Shown here: positions 34,004 through 43,755 of the stretch, one piece after another
Layout: each line of letters begins with the position of its first letter
Position numbering within the stretch: the first letter of the stretch is position 1
Assembly (NCBI GenBank): GCA_900320055.1
Contig: ONQS01000006.1
Location: 1 to 64,000, forward strand
DNA from: an uncultured Prevotellaceae bacterium
GTDB lineage: Bacteria; Bacteroidota; Bacteroidia; Bacteroidales; Muribaculaceae
Reading direction: 5' to 3'
Length of the DNA stretch: 64,000 nucleotides
The notes under the pieces: model-generated
What the model was told of the DNA's origin: nothing
What the model saw: only the letters and a program-made list of their open reading frames with translations
Database searches by the model: none
Translations under genes and position numbers: made by a program

Positions 34004-35248
34004 TTATTGCTCGGTAGTGAGGTCGTCATAGGTCTGGTAGAGGAAGTCGTTGTAGGGGAAGCGGGCGGTGTGGACGGCCTTTGCCTTGTTATAGAGCAAC
34101 TTCTTGAGGGCGTCAATGTTCTGCTGCTTCTTGGCACTAATGAAAACGCAGTTTTCGCCCATGCGTGCCATCCAGGTCTCCTGCAGTTCCTCCAGCGGTA
34201 TGTTCTCGCGCAGGCGGGGCGTGAGGTCGTCCTCGTCCTTTGGAACGTGGGTAAACTGGTCGATCTTGTTAAAGACCATAATCATCTCTTTGTCACCTGC
34301 ATCACACACTTCCTGCAAGGTGCGGTTCACCACCTCGATCTGCTCTTCGAACTGGGGATGGGAAATATCGACCACATGGACCAGAATGTCGCTGTCGCGC
34401 ACCTCGTCGAGTGTGCTTTTGAAGGATTCCACCAGATGGGTTGGCAACTTGCGGATGAAGCCGACGGTGTCGGTCAGCAAGAAGGGCAGGTTGGCAATCA
34501 CCACCTTACGGACGGTGGTGTCGAGTGTGGCAAAGAGTTTGTTCTCGGCAAAGACCTCGCTCTTACTCAACACATTCATCAGCGTAGATTTACCCACGTT
34601 GGTATAGCCCACGAGGGCGATGCGGGTGAGTTTGCCACGATTTTTACGCTGAGTGACCTTCTGCTTGTCGAGTTGTGCCAATTTCTCCTTGAGCAATGAG
34701 ATTTTTGTCTTGACGATACGGCGGTCGGTCTCGATCTGGGTTTCACCCGGACCACGCATTCCGATACCACCCCGCTGACGTTCCAAGTGTGTCCACATAC
34801 CCGCCAGTCGCGGCAGCAGATATTGATATTGAGCCAGTTCGACCTGCATCTTGGCGCTAGCGGTCTGTGCCCGCTTGGCAAAGATGTCCAGGATGAGGCT
34901 AGTGCGGTCGAGAGTCTTGACCTTGACGGCCTTCTCGATAAAGGCGACCTGCTTGGGCGTGAGGTCATCGTCAAAGATGACCAGGCTGATGTCGTTATCC
35001 TCGACATAGGCGACAATCTCCTCGAGTTTGCCCTTGCCTACGTAAGAGGTACTGTTCGGCCCGTCGCAGCGCTGCAAGAAGGTGCGCACCGTTGTGGCTC
35101 CGGCGGTCTCGGCAAGAAACTCGAGTTCGTCGAGGTATTCACGGGCTTTGGCTTCACCCTGCTGGGGAGTTATCAACCCCACCAGAATGGCACGTTCCTC
35201 GGTCAATTCTATTTCGTTGATGCGTTTTTTATCGTCAATCAGTCCCAT
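34004..35248 (-). CDS. hflX: Ribosome-associated GTPase HflX
   Basis: A 414-residue GTPase that splits stalled ribosomes under stress. The N-terminal HflX domain has FLQRCDGPNSTSYVGKGKLEEI. The coiled region RRGGIGMRGPGETQIETDRR leads into the G domain with GYTNVGKSTLMN (G1), DTVGFIRKLP (G3) and FNKIDQ (G4). Length is normal. It is followed by no close gene; dgt lies 60 bases upstream on the same strand. Confidence 0.95.
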   Translation of the reverse strand: MGLIDDKKRINEIELTEERAILVGLITPQQGEAKAREYLDELEFLAETAGATTVRTFLQRCDGPNSTSYVGKGKLEEIVAYVEDNDISLVIFDDDLTPKQVAFIEKAVKVKTLDRTSLILDIFAKRAQTASAKMQVELAQYQYLLPRLAGMWTHLERQRGGIGMRGPGETQIETDRRIVKTKISLLKEKLAQLDKQKVTQRKNRGKLTRIALVGYTNVGKSTLMNVLSKSEVFAENKLFATLDTTVRKVVIANLPFLLTDTVGFIRKLPTHLVESFKSTLDEVRDSDILVHVVDISHPQFEEQIEVVNRTLQEVCDAGDKEMIMVFNKIDQFTHVPKDEDDLTPRLRENIPLEELQETWMARMGENCVFISAKKQQNIDALKKLLYNKAKAVHTARFPYNDFLYQTYDDLTTEQ

Positions 35249-35308
35249 TGTTTGATGATGATTTACTGGTTATTGTGGACCATGGCTAGCCACGGTTTAC
35301 TTGATATG

Positions 35309-36649
35309 CTATACTGTGGGCAGAGAGATGCCGTCGAGTTGGCGATACAGTTTCAGTGCGTAGATGTCGGTCATGGCGCTGATGTGGTCAAGCACCGCCT
35401 GCACCTGCTCAAAGAGCGTTGGGGCATGCACATCGTACTGCTGCGGGAACTTGTTGAGCAGCAACTGCGAGTAGTTGCGATCGGGATGCATAACGGCCTC
35501 GATAAGTTTCTCGAGCAGGAGGTTGATGATGCGGTTACCTGCCAGATCCACGTCCACGACATAACTGGCACGATAAAGCCTCTCTTGAGCGAGAGCGCTG
35601 CACGCCTGATAGGCGCTGGCGGCTAATGGCTCGATGCAGTCGATGAGGCTACCCTCGAAGCGGCCTTCCATGATTTCGTTCTCGTGCTGGGCAAATGCCG
35701 CGGCACATTGCTCGACCAGCAGGCCGACAATGCATGAGCGGAGGTATGCAATTTTCTCGTTAGGATCAGCCACACGAGCCATGTGTTCACGCAGATGAGC
35801 CTTACGATCGGTGCCGAAAAATCCCAACAGCAAATCTATGGTCTCGTCGGTGCTGATAATCTTGAGTTTGTGGCCATCCTCTATGTCCATAATCTGATAG
35901 CAGATATCATCGGCTGCCTCAACGATATAGACCAAGGGATGCCTGCAATAGCGGTCCTGGTCGAGGCGGATGAGTCCTAACTCCTCGGCGATGCGGTTGA
36001 AGATTTCTTTCTCGGTTGTGAAGAAACCGAACTTGCCTTTATGGCCAGCATACATCGACGAGTAAGGATACTTGACAATCGATGCCAGCGTGGAGTAGGT
36101 CATGGCGAAGCCTCCGGGACGGCGGCCGTTGAACTGGTGGACGAGAGTGCGTAACGAATTGGCATTGCCCTCAAAGTGGATGAGGTCGTTCCACTGCTCA
36201 ATGGTAAACTTATCCTTAAACTCGAGTCCACGACCCTCACTGAAGTAAGCGCCGATGGTTTTCTCGCCCGAATGACCAAACGGCGGATTGCCCAAGTCAT
36301 GTGCCAGACAAGCGGCGGCGACAATCTCGCTGATATCTCTCAGTTTCTCGACGCAAGCATCACCCGCATAACGCGGCAAGAGGCGGATAGCCACCTCGCG
36401 CGCCATCGATTTGCCCACGCTCGACACTTCCAGACTATGGGTCAGTCTGTTGTGAACGAAGATGCTGTCGGGCAGCGGAAACACTTGCGTCTTGTTCTGC
36501 AAGCGGCGAAAGGGCGACGAAAAGACCAAGCGGTCATAGTCGCGCTCAAAGTCGCTCCTGACTCCCCCACCCTTATTATCGTGGTAATGTTCCAGTCCCA
36601 GTCGTTTGTCCGAAATTAATCGGTCCCAGTTCATTCGTTCTGTAGTCAT
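35309..36649 (-). CDS. dgt: Deoxyguanosinetriphosphate triphosphohydrolase
   Basis: A 446-residue HD-domain enzyme that cleaves dGTP to deoxyguanosine and triphosphate. Marks: the N-terminal FERDYDRLVFSSPFRRLQNKTQVFP, NRLTHSLEVSSVG, and the metal-binding HD motif CLAHDLGNPPFGHSGE. Such enzymes control dNTP pools and can restrict phage. Promoter at 36668-36698. Divergent from dut, which acts on dUTP, giving a small nucleotide-pool neighbourhood. Confidence 0.94.
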   Translation of the reverse strand: MTTERMNWDRLISDKRLGLEHYHDNKGGGVRSDFERDYDRLVFSSPFRRLQNKTQVFPLPDSIFVHNRLTHSLEVSSVGKSMAREVAIRLLPRYAGDACVEKLRDISEIVAAACLAHDLGNPPFGHSGEKTIGAYFSEGRGLEFKDKFTIEQWNDLIHFEGNANSLRTLVHQFNGRRPGGFAMTYSTLASIVKYPYSSMYAGHKGKFGFFTTEKEIFNRIAEELGLIRLDQDRYCRHPLVYIVEAADDICYQIMDIEDGHKLKIISTDETIDLLLGFFGTDRKAHLREHMARVADPNEKIAYLRSCIVGLLVEQCAAAFAQHENEIMEGRFEGSLIDCIEPLAASAYQACSALAQERLYRASYVVDVDLAGNRIINLLLEKLIEAVMHPDRNYSQLLLNKFPQQYDVHAPTLFEQVQAVLDHISAMTDIYALKLYRQLDGISLPTV

Positions 36650-36667
36650 TCTGTTCTAATTTTCGCA

Positions 36668-36698
36668 CAAAATTAACAACAATCCCACAATTATCAAA
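36668..36698 (-). promoter_or_regulatory. Promoter of dgt-hflX
   Basis: On the minus strand TTTG (36695-36698), 19 bases, TAATTTTG (36668-36675). Full consensus. Confidence 0.8.
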
Positions 36699-36794
36699 TC
36701 ATGATTATCAAAAAATGAAGATTACTACATGATAGAAGCAACAACCGATTGGCCATTTGTAGGCATCAATCTAAAATAAATGTGGCTTCAAATG

Positions 36795-36824
36795 ATTGTA
36801 GTAGCCTTTTTTTGAATAATTTTG
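36795..36824 (+). promoter_or_regulatory. Promoter of dut and downstream genes
   Basis: TTG (36795-36797), 19 bases, TAATTTTG (36817-36824), 22 bases before the dut ATG. Confidence 0.75.
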
Positions 36825-36846
36825 TAGCCACTTAATGATTTGAGTC

Positions 36847-37290
36847 ATGGAAAAGATTAACGTGAAAATCGTGAACCGCGGCCCGCACCGACTGCCACAG
36901 TACAGTACCGCACTGAGTGCCGGTATGGATTTGCGCGCTTGGTTAGAAGAGCCGCTGACATTGCAGCCACTGGAGCGCGCCCTAGTGCACACCGGCATAT
37001 ATATCGCCCTGCCCGAGGGCTACGAGTGCCAAATCAGACCCCGCAGCGGCTTGGCCCTGAAGCGCGGGCTGACGGTGCTCAACACACCTGGGACCATCGA
37101 CGCCGACTACCGAGGCGAGATTGGTGTGGTCATGGTGAACCTGAGCAACGAGGCCCAGACCATCGAGAATGGCGAGCGCATCTGCCAGATGGTGGTGGCC
37201 CGCCACAGCACCGTAGAGTGGACCGTGGCAGATGACCTTGAGACGACAGAGCGTGGCGCTGGCGGTTTCGGGCACACGGGAACGAAATAG
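36847..37290 (+). CDS. dut: dUTP diphosphatase
   Basis: A 147-residue trimeric dUTPase that removes dUTP and makes dUMP for thymidylate. The five family motifs can be followed: [45 protein letters not shown] and the C-terminal [11 protein letters not shown] arm. First gene of dut-TPR-DUF4292, an order known from other Bacteroidales. Confidence 0.96.
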   Translation: MEKINVKIVNRGPHRLPQYSTALSAGMDLRAWLEEPLTLQPLERALVHTGIYIALPEGYECQIRPRSGLALKRGLTVLNTPGTIDADYRGEIGVVMVNLSNEAQTIENGERICQMVVARHSTVEWTVADDLETTERGAGGFGHTGTK

Positions 37291-37346
37291 TGGACAGTGA
37301 ACGGTTAACCGATTACCTAATGATTATATAATTGAGTCGATAGTTG

Positions 37347-39077
37347 ATGAAACGACATTTAGCGATATTAAGCGTCGTTCTGCTGGCGCTGACAGCGATT
37401 GCCGGCAAGAAGGATTCGGCCAGGCAGGCTATAAGCCTAGCCGACCAGCGCAAGGCTGAATACATCTTTATGGAAGCGCAGAACGAGAAGGCCAAGGGCA
37501 ACTATGACGCCTTCTACGAACTGCTCTCCCACGCCCATGCCATCGATAGCAGCAACACCGCCATATCCTTCTACATGGGTATGTGTCTGCTCAAGATGAA
37601 CAACACCACCAAGGAGCGCTGCGAGCAGGGCTTGGCACTGATGAAGAAACACTTTGATGCTCAACCCGAAGACCTCTATGAGACTACCTTCTACAGCGAC
37701 GCCAATATGCAACTAGGGCATCCCGAGGAGGCCCTGCGAGCCATCAAACTGCTCAATGAGTACAACCCCAATCGCCTGGAATTGCAGTTGCGACTTGCCG
37801 AAGCCTATTCCAGTTCGGGTGACTATGCACAGAGCAATGCCACCTTCGACAGCATTGTGCACATCCATGGCAAAGCGATTCAGATCACATCGAGCAAGAT
37901 CAGCAACTACATGGCCATGAATGACAGTGCGGGTGCCCTGCATGAGATGCGCAGCCTGCTGGCCACTGCCCCGCAAAACGACACATACAACCTGAGCATG
38001 AGCGGTTTGTTTCAGCATTATGGCATGAGCGACAGCGCATTATACTATCTTGACAAAGCACAAGAGTATGCTCCAGATAACGGTTTGATATACCTTACCC
38101 GCGCAGAGTATTGCCGCCAGGCGGGTGATAGCGCGGGTTTTGAACAGCACATCTACAATGCACTGACTGCCGAGCAACTCGATGTGGACACTAAACTGGA
38201 CCTGCTGCTGAATTACATCCGCGAGAAACTGGCCGAAGCGGATACCACCCAGCGCATCAACAACCTGTTCACGGTCCTCATACAGCAGCATCCGCACGAG
38301 GCAAAGATCCATCAACTCTACAGTGAGTACCTCTATGCCAAGAAGGATACCAAAGGGGCCATCGAGCAATTGGGATATAGCCTTGACGTGAATCCTACCG
38401 ACGCCGACGGCTGGCGCAACATGGTCATATTGAATATGATTGACGACAACTATGCCGATGCCATCAAGGCCTCGGAAAAAGCCTTGGAATACAATTCCGA
38501 CAATCTGGACCTGTATGGCTATGTAGCGGGCTGTTATCACCAGATGAAAGAGTATGGAAAGGCCATCGCTACCTACGAGAAAATCCTTGCGTTGACCGAC
38601 TCGACCGACCTTGAACGCCAGTCCGAAGTGATCACCGGCATGGGAGACACCTACAGCGAAACACAAGACACGGTCAAGGCCGTGGAGTGTTATGAGCGAG
38701 CACTTGAACTCGACCCATCCAACTCGGGGGCCCTAAACAACTATGCTTACTACCTCGCGCAGCGGGGCCAGGATCTTGACCGAGCCGAGCGCATGGCTGC
38801 CCTCGCCGTCAAAGAAGACCCCGATAACGCCAACTTCATCGACACCTATGCCTGGGTCTACTTTGCCAAAAAGGATTATGAAAAAGCCTTGCTCTACATC
38901 AAGAGCGCCGTCGAGAATGACGAGGATGAGCACCTGCTGGAGCACTATGGCGACATCCTGTGGTTTAACAACGAGAAGGAACAAGCCGTCGAACAGTGGA
39001 CCAAGGCGCTTGATAAAGATCCAGACAACGAAACATTGAAACGAAAAGTTAAAGACAAGACCTATTATGAAGAATAA
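37347..39077 (+). CDS. Exported TPR-repeat protein
   Basis: A 576-residue protein with a signal peptide (MKRHLAILSVVLLALTAIAG). Tetratricopeptide repeats cover about residues 35-570, best seen in ALYYLDKAQEYAPDNGLIYL, AIATYEKILALTDS, AVECYERALELDPSNSGAL and AVEQWTKALDKDPDNETL. The last repeats resemble outer-membrane-associated TPR proteins. Probably an envelope scaffold. The ATG at 37347 is used; the codon before it is TTG. It overlaps the next gene by 11 bases, so the two are coupled. Confidence 0.85.
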   Translation: MKRHLAILSVVLLALTAIAGKKDSARQAISLADQRKAEYIFMEAQNEKAKGNYDAFYELLSHAHAIDSSNTAISFYMGMCLLKMNNTTKERCEQGLALMKKHFDAQPEDLYETTFYSDANMQLGHPEEALRAIKLLNEYNPNRLELQLRLAEAYSSSGDYAQSNATFDSIVHIHGKAIQITSSKISNYMAMNDSAGALHEMRSLLATAPQNDTYNLSMSGLFQHYGMSDSALYYLDKAQEYAPDNGLIYLTRAEYCRQAGDSAGFEQHIYNALTAEQLDVDTKLDLLLNYIREKLAEADTTQRINNLFTVLIQQHPHEAKIHQLYSEYLYAKKDTKGAIEQLGYSLDVNPTDADGWRNMVILNMIDDNYADAIKASEKALEYNSDNLDLYGYVAGCYHQMKEYGKAIATYEKILALTDSTDLERQSEVITGMGDTYSETQDTVKAVECYERALELDPSNSGALNNYAYYLAQRGQDLDRAERMAALAVKEDPDNANFIDTYAWVYFAKKDYEKALLYIKSAVENDEDEHLLEHYGDILWFNNEKEQAVEQWTKALDKDPDNETLKRKVKDKTYYEE

Positions 39078-39894
39078 AATCGCCATCCTGCTGACCCTCA
39101 CAGCACTGCTGTCGGCCTGCGGCTCACTCAAGAAGAGCACCGTGCCCGAGCCGACGGTGACCACCGGCTCGACGACTACCGAAGCCGACCCTTACAAAAC
39201 CATCATCGCCACCCTTGAGGACTGGCAAACAATGCAGACAGGCGGAAACATCAAGTTGAACGCAGGCAAGAGTTTCTCATCATCCATCCAGATGCGCATG
39301 GTGCGCGACCAAGCCATCTACATCTCGTTGCGTCCCGTCCTGGGCATTGAGGTGGGCAAACTTCTCATCACGGCCGATAGCCTGTATGCAGTGGACAAAG
39401 TGCATAAGCGCTATATCGCCGAGAAAGTGTCCCTGCTGACGGCTGGCATTCCAGTCAGCGTGAGCGACGTGCAGGACATCTTCCTGGGACGCCCGTTCAT
39501 CATCGGCAATGGGACCCTCGGCGAGGGCAACAGTTCACAAGTGAGCACTGTTGCCGATGGCAATGGTATCACCCTGACCGCCAACGAGCACTATCGAGGC
39601 TACCGCTATGCCTTCGCTTATGACAAATCGTCGCGCATCGTCTCGCTCAATATCATTCCTGAGAAAAGCGCCACGGCCACCTATCAGGTCAAATATGGTG
39701 ACGTGAACAACACCCAAGCAGGCAACATTGCCCACACTATCAAAGTCAACGCCACCTTTGACAAGCGCAAGTTGGACTTCGCCCTTACCTATAAGGGGAT
39801 TGACTGGAACGGCAACGTGAAGATCGACCGCAACATCCCCGATGGTTACACCCGCATGAACGCCAAGGATCTGTTTTCCATCTTCGCCAACTAG
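39067..39894 (+). CDS. DUF4292-family lipoprotein
   Basis: A 275-residue lipoprotein: MKNKIAILLTLTALLSAC with the lipid Cys at 18. The body (MRMVRDQAIYISLRPVLGIEVGKLLI, DSLYAVDKVHKRYIAEKV, DVQDIFLGRPFIIG) matches DUF4292, whose fold is related to the LolA/LolB lipoprotein-carrier type. An outer-membrane lipoprotein-handling role is therefore possible but unproven. In several Bacteroidales an EnvC-like peptidase gene comes next; here a TonB receptor does. Confidence 0.85.
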   Translation: MKNKIAILLTLTALLSACGSLKKSTVPEPTVTTGSTTTEADPYKTIIATLEDWQTMQTGGNIKLNAGKSFSSSIQMRMVRDQAIYISLRPVLGIEVGKLLITADSLYAVDKVHKRYIAEKVSLLTAGIPVSVSDVQDIFLGRPFIIGNGTLGEGNSSQVSTVADGNGITLTANEHYRGYRYAFAYDKSSRIVSLNIIPEKSATATYQVKYGDVNNTQAGNIAHTIKVNATFDKRKLDFALTYKGIDWNGNVKIDRNIPDGYTRMNAKDLFSIFAN

Positions 39895-39933
39895 AATCCA
39901 CGCTCAGAATATACTTTAGAAGCGATTTCCACG

Positions 39934-39962
39934 TTATGTTATTATAGAAGATAGTAACATAA
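39934..39962 (+). promoter_or_regulatory. Hairpin in the leader of the TonB receptor gene
   Basis: TTATGTTATTAT (39934-39945) and ATAGTAACATAA (39951-39962) form a 12-bp stem with one G-U pair and a 5-base loop, ending seven bases before the ATG at 39970. It would cover the ribosome-binding area. A TACTTTAG element at 39912-39919 could be the -7 box. Confidence 0.6.
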
Positions 39963-39969
39963 GAGATCA

Positions 39970-42351
39970 ATGAGATTCCATTTCCGCATACTTACGTTGC
40001 TGGCGTGCTTGTCGTGCGCCGTCGGCGTGTTCTGTCAAGTGAAAATCACAGGTACCGTGGTGGACGCCACCGGACAGCCCATCGAGTTTGCCACGGTGCG
40101 CCTGCTGGGCACAGCAGTAGGCACCAACACCGACACCAAGGGCAAATATGAAATGACCGTTCCCTCGGCCGACACCATCATGGTCGAGTTTACCTGCCTG
40201 GGCTACTCCACTGTGACGCGCCAACTGATCAAGCCCGAAGGAACCGTAACCATCAATCCCAAGTTGTATGAGAAAACGCTGGAACTGGGCGAAGTGGAAA
40301 TCACTGAGTACAAAAAGCAGACCAACGGCATGCAGGCTATCGACGTGGACATGCTGCGCCGCACACCCGACGCTTCGGGTGGCAGTGTTGAGGCCGTGCT
40401 CACCACAATGGCTGGCGTGAGTTCAAAGAACGAGATGAGTTCGCAATACATGGTGCGTGGTGGATCGTATGACGAGAACAGCGTTTACATCAACGGCATC
40501 GAGGTCTATCGTCCCCAACTGATCAGTTCGGGCCAGCAAGAGGGCATGAGCATCATCAACCCTGACATGGTGCGCAAGGTGGACTTCTCGACCGGTGGTT
40601 TCAGCGCCGCCTATGGCGACCGCATGTCGTCGGTGCTCGATATCACGTATCGTGAGCCGGAAGCATTTGAGGGCGCCCTTGCTGCCAGTCTGCAAGGCGG
40701 GAGCCTGATGCTTGGCCATAGCACGAAGCACTACTCACAGATGCACGGCCTGCGCTATAAGCGTAACTCCTCGCTGATGGGTTCGCTCGAAAGCAAGGGA
40801 GAGTATGATCCACAATACTTTGATTACCAGACGAGCCTCGTCTTCAAGCCAATCGAGCGGTTGCGCATTGCCCTGCTGGGTAACGTGAGCATCAACGACT
40901 ACCGCTTCACACCCGTCAATCGTGAGACGAGTTTCGGCACCAGCGAGGATGTGAAATCATTCACGGTCTACTTTGACGGCTACGAGAAGGATAAGTTCCA
41001 GACCTATTTTGCCGCTGCGGCTGCCACCTACCTATTCAATGACAAGGGCACCAGCATCACATTGCAAGGCTCGGGTTATCGCACCGACGAACTGGTGGCC
41101 TATGACATCCATGGAGAATACTGGCTGGACCAGGCTGGTCAGGAACTGGGTGTGGGCAAGTATCATGAGCATGAGCGCACGCGCCTGAAGATGAACGTTA
41201 TGGACTTCTCGCTTAGAGGCAACATCGGCTTGAACAACAACAATATCTCCTATGGCATATCGATGCGCAAGGAGGATATCTATGACCGCTCGCGCCAATG
41301 GCAATGGCGTGACAGTGCCGGCTACTCACTGCCCCACATTCCCGATCAGGTCAACGTCATCTTTACCGAGACGTCGAGCAACGACCTGAACACGACGCGT
41401 ATCGCCGCATTCCTGATGGACACGTGGAAGGTCAACACCAGTGCAGGATTGTTGTCGATAAACGCAGGCCTGAGATTCTCCCGATGGGATTTCAACAAGG
41501 AATCGCTGATTTCGCCCCGTGTGAGCCTGGGTTTCATACCTGAGCGCAACAGCAGTCTGTCGTTCCGCCTCGCCGGCGGTGTATACTATCAGGCACCATT
41601 CTACAAGGAATACCGGCAGCAGTTGATGGACACGCTGGGCAACCGCACCATCCTACTGAACAAGGACATCAAGTCACAACGCAGCATCCAGGTTATCGTG
41701 GGCAGCGACTACACCTTCAGGGCCCTCGACCGCCCGTTTAAGTTTACCGCCGAGGCCTACTATAAGAACCTGAGCAACCTTATCCCTTACGAAATCGACA
41801 ACCTCAAACTCGTGTATAGCGGCGTGAACTCGTCCAAGGGTTACATCGCTGGTGTGGACATGAAACTCTTCGGCCAGTTTGTCGAGGGCACCGATTCATG
41901 GCTCAGTTTCTCGCTGATGAAGACTCAAGAGAACCTGAACGGGGTGAAAGTGCCGCGACCTACCGACCAGCGTTATAGTCTGGCGTTGTTCTTCACCGAC
42001 TATTTCCCCAACATTCCGCGACTGAAATTCAGCCTCAAGGGCGTCATCAGTGATGGTCTGCCCACCACGGCACCCCATCTGACACGTGCCGACTCCTACG
42101 TACGCCAGCCCGCCTACAAGCGTGTCGACATCGGCTTGAGTTACGAACTCATCGGCAAAGAGCATCGTCCGATGAGCGGTCTGTTCAGCCACTTCAAGGA
42201 GATTTGGCTGGGTCTGGACGTGTTCAATCTGATGGATATCTCCAACGTGAGCAGTTACTATTGGGTCACCGACGTCAACAATATCCAATATGCCGTCCCC
42301 AACTACCTGACCCGTCGTCAACTCAACGTGCGCCTGTCAGCCTCATTCTAG
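39970..42351 (+). CDS. TonB-dependent outer-membrane receptor
   Basis: A 793-residue receptor with a signal peptide (about 1-23). An N-terminal carboxypeptidase-regulatory-like domain (25-105; KITGTVVDATGQPIEFATVRLLG) is followed by a plug (about 120-225; SSQYMVRGGSYDENSVYINGIEVYRP, GFSAAYGDRMSSVLDI). The rest is a 22-strand-type barrel ending in RRQLNVRLSASF with the terminal Phe. No SusD partner follows, so it is not a standard SusCD pair. The ligand is unknown. A stem-loop sits just before its start codon. Confidence 0.92.
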   Translation: MRFHFRILTLLACLSCAVGVFCQVKITGTVVDATGQPIEFATVRLLGTAVGTNTDTKGKYEMTVPSADTIMVEFTCLGYSTVTRQLIKPEGTVTINPKLYEKTLELGEVEITEYKKQTNGMQAIDVDMLRRTPDASGGSVEAVLTTMAGVSSKNEMSSQYMVRGGSYDENSVYINGIEVYRPQLISSGQQEGMSIINPDMVRKVDFSTGGFSAAYGDRMSSVLDITYREPEAFEGALAASLQGGSLMLGHSTKHYSQMHGLRYKRNSSLMGSLESKGEYDPQYFDYQTSLVFKPIERLRIALLGNVSINDYRFTPVNRETSFGTSEDVKSFTVYFDGYEKDKFQTYFAAAAATYLFNDKGTSITLQGSGYRTDELVAYDIHGEYWLDQAGQELGVGKYHEHERTRLKMNVMDFSLRGNIGLNNNNISYGISMRKEDIYDRSRQWQWRDSAGYSLPHIPDQVNVIFTETSSNDLNTTRIAAFLMDTWKVNTSAGLLSINAGLRFSRWDFNKESLISPRVSLGFIPERNSSLSFRLAGGVYYQAPFYKEYRQQLMDTLGNRTILLNKDIKSQRSIQVIVGSDYTFRALDRPFKFTAEAYYKNLSNLIPYEIDNLKLVYSGVNSSKGYIAGVDMKLFGQFVEGTDSWLSFSLMKTQENLNGVKVPRPTDQRYSLALFFTDYFPNIPRLKFSLKGVISDGLPTTAPHLTRADSYVRQPAYKRVDIGLSYELIGKEHRPMSGLFSHFKEIWLGLDVFNLMDISNVSSYYWVTDVNNIQYAVPNYLTRRQLNVRLSASF

Positions 42352-42584
42352 CGCTGCCGGCCCCTTATGGCCTCGGCCAGGACCATCCATCGATAATCCG
42401 AGGGGGGAGCACAGCGTCGCATCGGCAGCACTGCCACTGGTAAAATCGAGGCATTCCATGATGTCATAAGGTGTGAAAACCCGCAAGCAGGGAGTCAAGC
42501 GATGAACGTTTTAGACCCATCTGGCCATGCCTCAACAATGCTCAAATAAATTTGGCATTATGCTCGACTTGCGCAAATTTTTAT
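42352..42584. other. Gap between the TonB receptor and glk
   Basis: No gene, RNA or repeat was found. A TACCTTTG box at 42585-42592 after it is the probable -7 element of the glucokinase gene; no clear -33 box is visible. Confidence 0.5.
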
Positions 42585-42649
42585 TACCTTTGTCAGTTGA
42601 AAATCGAACATTTATTATCTTATCAACTTTATAAAACAGAACCAAAATC

Positions 42650-43612
42650 ATGGCAAAACCTTATGTAATCGGCATCGATATGGGCGGCACCAACACCGTC
42701 TTCGGTATCGTGGACGCTCGTGGCAATGTGATCGCGAGCAGTTCTATCAAAACCGCTAAACACAGCGACTTTAATGACTACATCGACGAGTTGCACACCG
42801 AACTGACCCGTCTGATCGAGGATAATGACGCTGTGGACAAGATCAATGGCATCGGCATCGGTGCACCTAACGGCAATTACTACACTGGTATGATCGACCA
42901 GGCTCCGAACCTGCCCTGGCCCATGCCCATCCACCTGGCCGAGATGGTAACCAAGAAGTTTGGCATCCCGTGCTTGATTACCAATGACGCCAATGCTGCA
43001 GCCATCGGCGAGATGACCTATGGTGTGGCACGTGGCATGAAGGACTTTATCATGATTACGCTGGGCACTGGTGTGGGTAGCGGCATTGTGGTCAATGGCC
43101 AGATGGTGTATGGCCATGACGGCTTTGCCGGCGAACTGGGCCATGTGATCGTGAAGCGCACCAATGGCCGTGTGTGTGGCTGTGGCCGCACTGGCTGCCT
43201 GGAGGCTTACTGCTCGGCTACTGGCGTGGCTCGCACGGCACGTGAGTTTCTGGAACTGCGCGACGACCCGTCAAAACTGCGCAATTATGACATCGAGGCT
43301 ATCACAAGCAAGGATGTGTTTGACTGTGCAATCGCTGGCGATAAATTGGCTAAGGAGATCTTTAACTACACGGGAACGATCCTGGGTGAAGCCCTGGCCG
43401 ATTTCACCAATTTCTCCAGCCCTGAGGCATTTGTGCTGTTTGGCGGATTGACCAAGAGCGGTGACTTGATCATGGATCCGGTGAAGGAGGCGTTTGAACG
43501 CAACGTGCTGGGCATATACAAAGGCAAGGTGAAGATCCTGATCAGCGAACTCAAGGAGAGTGACGCTGCTGTGCTGGGCGCCAGCGCTCTTGGCTGGGAA
43601 GTGAAGAATTAA
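42650..43612 (+). CDS. glk: ROK-family glucokinase
   Basis: A 320-residue sugar kinase of the ROK family. The ATP motif is GIDMGGTNTVFGIVD (residues 8-22). The substrate and zinc region comprises GHDGFAGELGHVIV and the metal motif CGCGRTGCLEAYCS. GTGVGSGIVVNGQ is the second phosphate loop. Phosphorylation of glucose is the most likely role; another hexose cannot be excluded. Stands alone, ended by a strong hairpin. Confidence 0.9.
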   Translation: MAKPYVIGIDMGGTNTVFGIVDARGNVIASSSIKTAKHSDFNDYIDELHTELTRLIEDNDAVDKINGIGIGAPNGNYYTGMIDQAPNLPWPMPIHLAEMVTKKFGIPCLITNDANAAAIGEMTYGVARGMKDFIMITLGTGVGSGIVVNGQMVYGHDGFAGELGHVIVKRTNGRVCGCGRTGCLEAYCSATGVARTAREFLELRDDPSKLRNYDIEAITSKDVFDCAIAGDKLAKEIFNYTGTILGEALADFTNFSSPEAFVLFGGLTKSGDLIMDPVKEAFERNVLGIYKGKVKILISELKESDAAVLGASALGWEVKN

Positions 43613-43695
43613 CCGCACGTCGGCCCGCTGGGTGATGCCACCCCCAAGTGAGGCACTCTGCGGAGCCGCGACAATAATGACTTATAAACAATAGC

Positions 43696-43731
43696 AACGA
43701 AGCCCGTGAACAGTTGTTCACGGGCTTCGTT
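43696..43731. terminator. Bidirectional terminator between glk and rplQ
   Basis: A 16-bp perfect stem (43696-43711 with 43716-43731) with a 4-base loop between convergent genes. It closes the ribosomal super-cluster. Confidence 0.85.
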
Positions 43732-43755
43732 ATCGTATTTTGAAGATAAAAATTC

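Noticed and set aside
35309..36649. dgt as part of an anti-phage island
   Set aside because: The neighbours are hflX and dut, housekeeping genes; no mobile or defence genes are present, so core nucleotide metabolism is the simpler reading.
39970..42351. SusC of a polysaccharide utilisation locus
   Set aside because: No SusD, sugar hydrolase or sensor gene is adjacent; the next gene after a 298-base gap is a glucokinase with its own promoter box.
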